DNA of 6,824 nucleotides, taken from NCBI GenBank assembly GCA_007134665.1, contig SLKH01000356.1:1-6824 (forward strand), given 5' to 3'. Source of the stretch: Balneolaceae bacterium. GTDB lineage: Bacteria; Bacteroidota; Rhodothermia; Balneolales; Balneolaceae. Within the stretch, counting starts at the first letter, position 1; every line of letters starts with the position of its first letter. Positions 1 through 5,942 of the stretch are shown here, piece after piece. The translations under genes were made by a program, and so were the position numbers. The notes under the pieces are model-generated. The model was not told the origin of the DNA, searched no databases, and was given only the letters and a program-made list of their open reading frames with translations.

Positions 1-630
1 CACAGGGTTGCCAAGCCCTTTTGAAATGGCTGAAGCCGTTTCTCCAATTTTTACAATTCCAACACTCATTGCATTTACAAGCGGATTGCCTTCATAAGCA
101 TCATCAAAACAGACTTCGCCACCAACCATCGGCACACCAAACGAATTACCATAATCCGAAATCCCTCTTACCACACCATCAAGCAGATATCGAACTCTTG
201 GATTTTCAAGCTTTCCAAATCGAAGACTATTGAGTGATGCAACCGGACGGGCGCCCATTGTAAAAATATCACGATGAATTCCGCCAACACCCGTTGCAGC
301 ACCCTGATACGGTTCAATAGCAGAGGGGTGATTGTGGCTCTCAATTTTAAACGCACAGGCAAGACCATGGCCAATATCAACCAGTCCTGCATTTTCCTCA
401 CCTGCTTCCACCAGAAGCTGATCACCGTCACGCGGCAATTTTTTAATCTCCAAAATGGAATTTTTATAAGAACAGTGTTCACTCCACATTACCGAGTACA
501 CTCCAAGTTCGGTAAATGTTGGAGTACGGCCGAGAAAATCAATAACCATCTGATATTCATCTTCCGTCAGGCCGTGTTCAATTGCGAGTTCAAGGGTAAC
601 TTCCGGTTCGCGGATAACTGTTGTAGACAT
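1..630 (-). CDS. purL: Phosphoribosylformylglycinamidine synthase, small type, N-terminal 210 codons (runs off left edge)
   Basis: PurL converts FGAR to FGAM with ATP and glutamine-derived ammonia, the fourth step of cytosolic IMP synthesis. In the small-type system it acts with separate PurS and PurQ subunits. The frame is open from an ATG at 628-630 to the window edge, giving 210 residues of an expected roughly 740. Residues 51-58 read EHCSYKNS, whose His52 aligns by motif with the catalytic His32 of Thermotoga PurL as I recall it. Residues 97-117 hold the ESHNHPSAIEPYQGAATGVGG block that binds nucleotide and metal. MGARP is at 125-129 and DYGNSFGVPMVGGE at 159-172. The protein begins close to the SVMWSEHC region, as in small PurL; large PurL has a long N-terminal extension. 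No Shine-Dalgarno sequence precedes the start, and the leader just upstream is A-rich. It lies downstream of thrC on the same strand across a 228-base gap with possible regulatory structure. Confidence 0.96.
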   Translation of the reverse strand, partial: MSTTVIREPEVTLELAIEHGLTEDEYQMVIDFLGRTPTFTELGVYSVMWSEHCSYKNSILEIKKLPRDGDQLLVEAGEENAGLVDIGHGLACAFKIESHNHPSAIEPYQGAATGVGGIHRDIFTMGARPVASLNSLRFGKLENPRVRYLLDGVVRGISDYGNSFGVPMVGGEVCFDDAYEGNPLVNAMSVGIVKIGETASAISKGLGNPV

Positions 631-669
631 ATTTTTACCAGTAAAATCGAATTGGAATTAAGGCCAGTT

Positions 670-702
670 AAAATAACAAATTTTCAGATCGAAATCCTGA
701 AA
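670..702 (-). terminator. Candidate terminator-like hairpin upstream of purL
   Basis: On the minus-strand RNA, UUUCA (702-698) pairs with UGAAA (686-682). GAU (696-694) pairs with AUC (689-687) around a UUCG loop (693-690), with G697 bulged. A U-rich run, AUUUGUUAUUUU, follows at 681-670. The stem is only 8 pairs and AU-rich, so it would be a weak intrinsic terminator. Its 5' arm is the same segment that forms the 3' arm of the outer stem of the nested repeat at 695-765, so the two folds exclude each other. Confidence 0.35.
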
Positions 703-765
703 TCATCCCCTGTTGAATGACCGGTATCCAAATGCCCGGATTCAACAGCTTTGAGCATTTCAGGA
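695..765 (-). repeat. Nested inverted repeat (two 9-base stems), candidate structured RNA
   Basis: The outer arms TCCTGAAAT (695-703) and ATTTCAGGA (757-765) are perfect reverse complements. Inside them, CTGTTGAAT (710-718) and ATTCAACAG (740-748) are also perfect. The inner stem continues, after a two-base GA bulge (719-720), with CCGG (721-724) pairing CCGG (736-739) around an 11-base loop. A 6-base by 8-base internal loop separates the two stems. In total 22 pairs form within 71 bases. No T-run follows directly on either strand, so this fold is not itself a classic terminator. It could be a leader RNA for purL, an antiterminator, or a 3'-end stabiliser for thrC mRNA. It matches no riboswitch class I recognise. 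Confidence 0.6.
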
Positions 766-858
766 AGTTTAATAAATTGATCTATTCTGCAGCACATCTG
801 AATATTCTTCTGCCCGGTTTCGGCGGATAAAAAATCAATCTTATCGTTTATTTGTATA

Positions 859-2202
859 TCAATTATTCGCTAACAGATATTCTCTGAACAGGTCATAATT
901 GTTCTTCATTTTGACCGATTGTTTCGGACGATTCATGCACTCTTCCAATCGTGCAGGAACCGGAACCTTCTGCCCGATTTCTTTCTCCACAATATCTCCG
1001 AATTTAGCCGGATGTGCAGTAGACAAAACAACTAACGGAAGTTCATCACCGGTCTGTTTCATGTACACGTCAGAAGCAAGCAGCCCAACTGCCGTATGAG
1101 GATCCGCGATATAACCGGTATTTTGAAATGTATCTTTTATGCATTTCCTGGTTTGGTCGTCATTAAATGATTTGCCCCAGATATTACTTCTGATTTCATC
1201 AATTGAGCCGTTAAAGATTTTAAGAATTCGCTCAAAGTTGCTTGGATTCCCCACATCCATCGCATTGGAAATGGTTTGAATTGATGGTTTTGGATCAAAG
1301 TTTCCACTTTTCAGAAAATTTGGCACAATATCATTTCGATTGGTAGCAGCTATAAAACGGGAGACCGGCATGCCCATTTTCATCGCAATCAGGCCTGCAG
1401 TCAAATTACCAAAATTTCCACTCGGCACTGAAAAAACCGGCCGATGTTTATTACCAAACTTTTTTCTTAGTTGTGCAAGTGCATAGGCATAATAGAATGA
1501 CTGCGGAATTAACCGTGCGATATTAATGGAATTAGCTGAGCTTACGTTTTTCTTATTACGCAGATCTTCATCATTAAATGCCTGTTTTACCAGTTTCTGA
1601 CAGTCATCAAATGTTCCCTCAATTTCAAGGGCAGTTATATTTTTACCGAGCGTGGTCATCTGTTTCTCCTGAAGCGGGCTCACTTTACCGGACGGGTACA
1701 AAAGGCACACCCGTGTTCCTTCAACGCCGAAAAATCCGTGTGCAACTGCACTTCCGGTATCGCCAGATGTAGCTACAAGAATCGTAAGTTCACCATGTTT
1801 ACGATCGTGTAACCCGGCATACGCTCTTGCCATAAATCGGGCTCCAAAATCTTTAAAGGCCAGTGTAGGCCCGTGAAAAAGTTCAAGGATATACAGATTG
1901 TCATGAAGCCGCACCAATGGCGCATCAAAATCAAGTGCATCCATAATGACTTCATGGATTAATTTTTTTTGATCATCAGTTTCAAAGTAAGGTTCAGTGA
2001 ACTGATAAGCGATCTCCTGTAGAGAGAGATCTTCAATACCATTCCAAAATTTCCCGGACAATACAGGAAACCTGTTTGGCAAGTAGAGCCCGCCATCAGG
2101 TGCCAATCCCCTTGTCATCGCTTCGGTAAAAGTACAGGGTTCTGAATTACTCTGTGTACTGATAAATCTGATTCTGTTCATCACCGATTCACTACTGCTC
2201 AT
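859..2202 (-). CDS. thrC: Threonine synthase
   Basis: ThrC is a cytosolic PLP enzyme that converts O-phospho-L-homoserine to L-threonine and phosphate, the last step of threonine synthesis. At 447 residues it is near the 428 of E. coli ThrC. In order it shows the N-terminal RGLAPDGGLYLP block (31-42); ELFHGPTLAFKDFG (107-120), with Lys117 the predicted PLP Schiff-base lysine; ATSGDTGSA (144-152); the cofactor-phosphate loop SGNFGNLTAG (261-270); DPHTAVG (367-373); and TAHPAKF (395-401). I chose the ATG at 2202 because AAAGGAG lies 12 bases upstream. It overlaps the thrB end by 11 bases, which suggests translational coupling. The in-frame ATG at 2181 (MNRIRFISTQ) fits typical family N-termini about as well and would leave a 10-base gap. 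An open frame reaches 2307, but that extension lies inside thrB and is not credible. Confidence 0.96.
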   Translation of the reverse strand: MSSSESVMNRIRFISTQSNSEPCTFTEAMTRGLAPDGGLYLPNRFPVLSGKFWNGIEDLSLQEIAYQFTEPYFETDDQKKLIHEVIMDALDFDAPLVRLHDNLYILELFHGPTLAFKDFGARFMARAYAGLHDRKHGELTILVATSGDTGSAVAHGFFGVEGTRVCLLYPSGKVSPLQEKQMTTLGKNITALEIEGTFDDCQKLVKQAFNDEDLRNKKNVSSANSINIARLIPQSFYYAYALAQLRKKFGNKHRPVFSVPSGNFGNLTAGLIAMKMGMPVSRFIAATNRNDIVPNFLKSGNFDPKPSIQTISNAMDVGNPSNFERILKIFNGSIDEIRSNIWGKSFNDDQTRKCIKDTFQNTGYIADPHTAVGLLASDVYMKQTGDELPLVVLSTAHPAKFGDIVEKEIGQKVPVPARLEECMNRPKQSVKMKNNYDLFREYLLANN

Positions 2203-3148
2203 CTTTAATAAAAGCTCCTTTCTCATTAATCGCAGATATAATGATATCGTAATCGAGGCCAAGCTCTTCAAGCACTTCACCAGCTCCGGAGCCAACTTTT
2301 TTTGCAATTTCTTCAGATTTGCTTAATGCAAATACAGATGGGCCTGCCCCTGATATACTGAATCCAACAGCTCCATGGTCAAGAACAGCCTCTTTCATTT
2401 TTTGAAAACCTGGTATGAGGAAAGAACGGGTGGGTTCAACAATAACATCCTGCATGGACCGGCCGATCAGGTCGATATCATTTTTAAATAATCCGGCAAC
2501 CATTGCGCCTACATTTCCCCATTGCTCAACAGCTTTTGAAAGTGAAACCTGTTTTCGGAGAATCTGGCGGGTTTGCTTCGTTGCAATTTCGATTCTGGGA
2601 TGAATAATCGTACAGTAAAGGTCTTTTGGGCATGGTAAAGAAATTACATCCAGGGGGTCATTACTGCGAACCAGGATAAATCCACCCAACAGAGATGCCG
2701 CTACATTGTCGGCATGGGGGCTTCCGCTTGCAGCATATTCGCCATCTATTACAAAAGGAAGCAGATCTTTCCTGGAATAGGGTTCTCCCAGTAATCTGTT
2801 AACTGCCACAGCGGCAGCTACAGAGCTCGCTGCACTTGATCCCAGCCCACTGCCAAGAGGCATCTTTTTATGGATTTTTAAATCTATCCCGTTTTTCAAA
2901 GGCGTTTTCAAAGAATTTAGCAGGCTCATGACAGCCTTTCCGGCAGTATTTTTTTCGGTTTCATAAGGTAATTTACCGCCTTCACCATCAATCTGTGAAA
3001 TTATCACACCACGATTTCCGGTCAAACGTGCTTCTATCTCATCACCCGGCCCGTCAATTGCAAAACCAAGTACATCAAAACCACAGCCAACATTTGCAAC
3101 GGAAGCAGGAGCAAATGCACGTACAAAAGTTAGCTTTTTAACGGTCAT
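2192..3148 (-). CDS. thrB: Homoserine kinase (GHMP family)
   Basis: ThrB phosphorylates homoserine to O-phosphohomoserine with ATP, feeding ThrC. The 318-residue length fits the family (E. coli 310). The N-terminus has APASVANVGCGFDVLG (13-28), the GHMP substrate-binding start. Residues 97-107 read PLGSGLGSSAA, the ATP phosphate-binding loop. HADNVAASLLGG (145-156) is characteristic of homoserine kinases, and the C-terminal GHMP motif SISGAGPSVFAL spans 264-275. The ATG at 3148 lies just before the conserved core and has no Shine-Dalgarno sequence. Its TAG stop (2192-2194) falls inside the first codons of thrC. It follows thrA after 108 bases on the same strand, completing a thrABC order. All expected motifs are intact. 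Confidence 0.97.
   Translation of the reverse strand: MTVKKLTFVRAFAPASVANVGCGFDVLGFAIDGPGDEIEARLTGNRGVIISQIDGEGGKLPYETEKNTAGKAVMSLLNSLKTPLKNGIDLKIHKKMPLGSGLGSSAASSVAAAVAVNRLLGEPYSRKDLLPFVIDGEYAASGSPHADNVAASLLGGFILVRSNDPLDVISLPCPKDLYCTIIHPRIEIATKQTRQILRKQVSLSKAVEQWGNVGAMVAGLFKNDIDLIGRSMQDVIVEPTRSFLIPGFQKMKEAVLDHGAVGFSISGAGPSVFALSKSEEIAKKVGSGAGEVLEELGLDYDIIISAINEKGAFIKDEQ
2215..2221 (-). promoter_or_regulatory. Shine-Dalgarno-like site for thrC
   Basis: The minus strand reads AAAGGAG here, 12 bases before the ATG at 2202. It is the only clear Shine-Dalgarno match among the five gene starts in the window. It lies inside the thrB coding sequence, where it encodes part of RKEL in another frame, so it may be partly coincidental. 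It favours the 2202 start over the one at 2181, although the spacing is somewhat long. Confidence 0.45.
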
Positions 3149-3256
3149 AATTACATAAATAGGGTTGATATATCATGATCACCATTCTTTCCCGCTTCTC
3201 TTTAATTTGTTATCAGATGTTACCATTGACACGTACACTGTGATACCTCATTTGTT
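3149..3256 (-). other. thrA-thrB intergenic spacer
   Basis: This 108-base gap is long for an operon whose next junction overlaps. It contains the 10-base palindrome TGATATATCA (3166-3175), ending 18 bases upstream of the thrB start. A weak hairpin also lies there: GGTTGAT (3163-3169) pairs with ATCACC (3178-3183), with one bulge. A 15-codon minus-strand frame at 3179-3226 has no supporting features. The gap could carry an internal promoter or an mRNA processing site, but I see no convincing promoter boxes. Confidence 0.4.
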
Positions 3257-5725
3257 TCAGCCTGCATTCGTATAGGCTTGTGTATTTGCAACGCGCAATA
3301 TATCAGCCACTATTCCTCCTGCTGTCACATTTGCCCCTGCACCCGGCCCTTTTACCACCATCGGACTTTCCTGGTAGTGGTCTGTATAAAGTGCAACGAT
3401 GTTATCACTACCATCCAGGTTGTAAAACGGATGATCCCGGTCGATTACTTCAAGTTTCACAACCCCATTACCTTTTTCAAATCTTGCGATATAGCACAAC
3501 TTCTTTCCATCATCTGCTGCTGTTTTCCGCAGTTTTTCAAAGTCACCATCATATTCCTTTAGCTGCTTGAAGAAAGTTTCTACATCTCCTTTGCCTCTCG
3601 CTCCTTCCGGAACAAGATTTTCAATCTCTAAATCACTGAATTCAAGTTTATAACCAGCTACCCTGGCCAGGATCAATAATTTCCTGCCAACATCATGGCC
3701 ATTAAGGTCTTCACGCGGATCCGGCTCCGTATATCCTTTTTTCTGTGCTTCCCTGACAATTTCACTAAACGATTTAGTACCGTTGAAACTGTTAAATATA
3801 TAACTGAGCGTTCCTGAAAGTACTCCTTCAACCCTTCTCAATTTATCTCCGGTCGTTACCAGCTCATGGAGTGTCGCAATCAACGGGAGCCCTGCACCAA
3901 CATTGGTTTCATATCGGAATGCAGCATTTCGTTTAATAGCCAGACTGTGCAAATCATCAAAATACTGCTGGCTCGAGGAATTAGCAATCTTATTGGGAGT
4001 AACGACAGATATACTTGCATTCAGAATGTCAGGATAGAGTTTCGAAACTTCTTTACTTGCTGTACAATCCACAAAAACCGAGTTTGGAAGGTTCAACTCC
4101 TTCATTGTTCCTACAAAATCAGCAAGCGATGTTTCCTGGCCATCTTCTTCAAGTACCTCTCTCCATCCTGAAAACGGAATGGTATTCTCCCGGATAACCA
4201 TCGATTCTGAATTGGCAACCCCTCTTAACTTCATATCAATCAGATAATCTTCGAACAGGTGTTCCAACTGATTTTCAATGATCTGAAGAAGAGTTCCGCC
4301 AATCAAACCAACTCCAACAAGGAATAGATTTACTGTTTTGATGCCGGCCAGAAAGAATGCATCATGAAGTGTATTCATTGCTTTAGCCTCATCTTTCCTG
4401 GAAACGACAAATGAGATATTTCTTTCGGATGATCCCTGGGCAATGGCCACAATATTGATGCCATTTCGTCCCAAGGCACTAAAAACTCTGCCGGCTATTC
4501 CGGGAATCTGGCGCATATTATCACCCACGATGGCGATTACTGACAGCTTTTGCTCGAGCTGTACTTCATCAATTACATTTTCCTGCAGCTCCAGGCTGAA
4601 CTCTTTTTTAATGACCCTTTCAGCAACTGCGCCGTGTTGAGGCATTACTGCAAGTGTAACCGTATGTTCAGATGAAGCCTGTGTTATCAACAGAATATTA
4701 ATACTCTCTTTTGCAAGTGTACTGAATAGCCGGGCTGCAATTCCACTTACTCCAATCATACCACTTCCCTTGATCGTGATTAGTGTCACTTCGTCGATGG
4801 ATGTAATTCCTTTAATCAGCCTTCCGGTCGATTCCACCTCTTTCCTGATAACAGTGCCGGGAGCTTCCGGATTAAATGTATTTTTGATCCAGATGGGAAT
4901 TTCTGCTCTTAATGCCGGCTGAATTGTTGGCGGGTAGATCACTTTTGCACCGAAATGCGACATTTCCATCGCCTCTTCATAAGAAACTTCCCGGATTGGA
5001 AAAGCTCTCTTAACCTTACCTGGATCGGCTGTCATCATTCCGTCAACATCAGTCCATATTTCGATCTGGTCAGTATTTAGTGCAGCCCCGATCAATGAAG
5101 CTGTATAATCCGATCCTCCTCGCCCCAATGTTGTTGATATCTCATCTCCGGTGGATGAAATAAACCCTGTTACAACATAGACCATATCGGTCCCTTTGAG
5201 GGTTTCTCGTATTTTAGGATAGGTAATATCGAGTAATACACGCGCCTGGCCATGCTGATTGTCGGTTTTAATCATTGACCGGGCATCAATATATTCAGCT
5301 TTCGTTCCGTAATCGTTCAGACAGGCAGCCAGGATCATCGCCGAAAAACGTTCCCCGAAACCCATGACAAAATCGAGTGTTTTCGAAGTAACCTCACGGA
5401 CAAGGGAAACACCCTGGAGTACATCTTCAAGAATATTGAATTCGAGCTTGAAGCGTGTTAATGTGTCACTTTGATTTTGAATATGAACGAGCTTTCGAAT
5501 CGTCTCCAGATGCCTTTCTTCAATTTCTTTAAGTTTTTCTGCATAAGCTTCCGATCCATCTGCTGCCTGGAGAGCAAGATCCCTGAGCTGGTCAGTTACC
5601 CCCCTGAGAGCCGATACTACTACAACAAGGCCCTTATTGTCTTTCTTATCACAAACGATCTTCGTCACCTTACGAATTGCATCGGGTGTGCCGACTGAAG
5701 AACCACCAAATTTTAATACACGCAT
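3257..5725 (-). CDS. thrA: Bifunctional aspartokinase / homoserine dehydrogenase
   Basis: This fused enzyme carries out step 1 (aspartate to aspartyl phosphate, ATP) and step 3 (aspartate semialdehyde to homoserine, NAD(P)H) of the aspartate pathway. At 822 residues it nearly equals E. coli ThrA (820). The kinase domain (about 1-295) has KFGGSSVGT (5-13), VSALRGVTDQL (37-47), GFGERFSA (122-129) and TLGRGGSDYTAS (199-210). Two ACT domains follow (about 305-455). Gln349 and Gln430 are 81 residues apart, the same spacing as the two threonine-binding glutamines I recall for Arabidopsis AK-HSDH (443 and 524), so threonine inhibition is predicted. The dehydrogenase (about 464-822) has the nucleotide loop GVGLIGG (471-477), TPNK (576-579) and GYTEPDPREDLNGHDVGRK (664-682). 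Glu667, Asp678 and Lys682 match the spacing of yeast HSDH Glu208, Asp219 and Lys223. The ATG at 5725 starts MRVLKFGG; the open frame to 5788 adds an unlikely extension. No Shine-Dalgarno sequence is visible. Confidence 0.98.
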   Translation of the reverse strand: MRVLKFGGSSVGTPDAIRKVTKIVCDKKDNKGLVVVVSALRGVTDQLRDLALQAADGSEAYAEKLKEIEERHLETIRKLVHIQNQSDTLTRFKLEFNILEDVLQGVSLVREVTSKTLDFVMGFGERFSAMILAACLNDYGTKAEYIDARSMIKTDNQHGQARVLLDITYPKIRETLKGTDMVYVVTGFISSTGDEISTTLGRGGSDYTASLIGAALNTDQIEIWTDVDGMMTADPGKVKRAFPIREVSYEEAMEMSHFGAKVIYPPTIQPALRAEIPIWIKNTFNPEAPGTVIRKEVESTGRLIKGITSIDEVTLITIKGSGMIGVSGIAARLFSTLAKESINILLITQASSEHTVTLAVMPQHGAVAERVIKKEFSLELQENVIDEVQLEQKLSVIAIVGDNMRQIPGIAGRVFSALGRNGINIVAIAQGSSERNISFVVSRKDEAKAMNTLHDAFFLAGIKTVNLFLVGVGLIGGTLLQIIENQLEHLFEDYLIDMKLRGVANSESMVIRENTIPFSGWREVLEEDGQETSLADFVGTMKELNLPNSVFVDCTASKEVSKLYPDILNASISVVTPNKIANSSSQQYFDDLHSLAIKRNAAFRYETNVGAGLPLIATLHELVTTGDKLRRVEGVLSGTLSYIFNSFNGTKSFSEIVREAQKKGYTEPDPREDLNGHDVGRKLLILARVAGYKLEFSDLEIENLVPEGARGKGDVETFFKQLKEYDGDFEKLRKTAADDGKKLCYIARFEKGNGVVKLEVIDRDHPFYNLDGSDNIVALYTDHYQESPMVVKGPGAGANVTAGGIVADILRVANTQAYTNAG

Positions 5726-5757
5726 GAACAAATATTTTACATGGGAAAAATGAACGG

Positions 5758-5789
5758 CAATTTTACCCAATCCATTCCCCCTCTTCAAG
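5758..5789 (-). promoter_or_regulatory. Possible Bacteroidota-type promoter for thrA
   Basis: On the minus strand, TAAAATTG (5765-5758) differs at one fixed position from the Bacteroidota -7 consensus TAnnTTTG. CTTG (5789-5786), 20 bases upstream, resembles the -33 TTTG box. This would place transcription start near 5751 and give a leader of about 25 bases. AT-rich DNA gives such matches easily, so this is only a candidate. Confidence 0.25.
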
Positions 5790-5830
5790 TATTATCGCAA
5801 TAAAAAACAATTGTTTTGAAAGTTTTGAAA

Positions 5831-5845
5831 ATAAAAGCGCTTTCA
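5831..5845. promoter_or_regulatory. LacI/CcpA-like operator candidate between thrA and proC
   Basis: The sequence ATAAAAGCGCTTTCA matches the cre-type consensus WTGNAANCGNWNNCW at every fixed position except the G (A at 5833). It is centred on the 10-base palindrome AAAGCGCTTT, with the central CG typical of LacI-family operators. It lies 106 bases upstream of the thrA start and 97 upstream of proC. The regulator, if any, is unknown, and a chance match is possible. Confidence 0.25.
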
Positions 5846-5942
5846 AATTCATATTATGCCTGTTACTACTGGCAATCTTATAAGATATCTTGTAGAATTG
5901 TTGAATCATAACTGAAATTTCAAGTGAATTGACCGAGACATA

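Larger units (their letters stand above)
631..858 (-). other. thrC-purL intergenic region / putative purL leader
   Basis: This 228-base gap between the thrC stop and the purL start holds no recognisable gene. Its leftward-transcribed strand contains a nested inverted repeat and an overlapping terminator-like hairpin, each listed separately. A short minus-strand frame at 684-797 (37 codons, starting MCCRIDQFIK and ending DDFRISI) covers the structured part. It has no clear ribosome binding site and resembles nothing I recognise, so it is not called as a gene. I could not identify a convincing promoter, so purL could be read from thrABC or from its own start here. Confidence 0.5.
5726..5942. 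promoter_or_regulatory. Divergent thrA / proC promoter region
   Basis: These 217 AT-rich bases separate the divergent starts of thrA and proC, so they must hold at least two promoters. The middle part (5804-5847) is dense in short symmetries: the palindrome AAAACAATTGTTTT (5804-5817), a tandem copy of GTTTTGAAA (5813-5821 and 5822-5830), the inverted pair TTTGAAAG (5815-5822) / CTTTCAAA (5840-5847), and AAAGCGCTTT (5834-5843). Nearer proC are the overlapping palindromes CTTATAAG (5877-5884) and AAGATATCTT (5882-5891). No threonine-rich leader peptide of the E. coli thrL kind is seen before thrA. Confidence 0.6.

Noticed and set aside
168..482. Minus-strand open frame of 104 codons overlapping purL
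   Set aside because: It is an out-of-frame reading of the purL coding sequence; the true frame gives all PurL motifs and continues to the window edge.
274..720. Plus-strand open frame of 148 codons opposite purL and its leader
   Set aside because: It lies antisense to clearly conserved PurL coding sequence, its product is unlike any family I know, and it has no ribosome binding site. Codon structure supports the minus strand.
631..858. Known purine-related riboswitch (guanine, ZTP or PRPP class) before purL
   Set aside because: The sequence lacks the conserved core elements of these classes as I know them; only the unexplained nested hairpin is supported.
2203..2307. 35-codon upstream extension of thrC
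   Set aside because: It lies wholly inside thrB in another frame and has no similarity to threonine synthase N-termini; it is simply open sequence before the real start.
3179..3226. 15-codon minus-strand frame between thrA and thrB as a leader peptide
   Set aside because: It is too short to score, lacks runs of Thr, Ile or other regulatory codons, and has no ribosome binding site or terminator hairpin after it.
5726..5788. 21-codon upstream extension of thrA
   Set aside because: Aspartokinases begin within a few residues of KFGGSS; the extension has no conserved features and would cover the likely promoter area.
5877..5900. Possible proC promoter around TAGAAT or TAGAATTG at 5893
   Set aside because: The -10-like box has no acceptable upstream box at the right spacing (TGGCAA matches only three of six positions), so I did not list it as a site.
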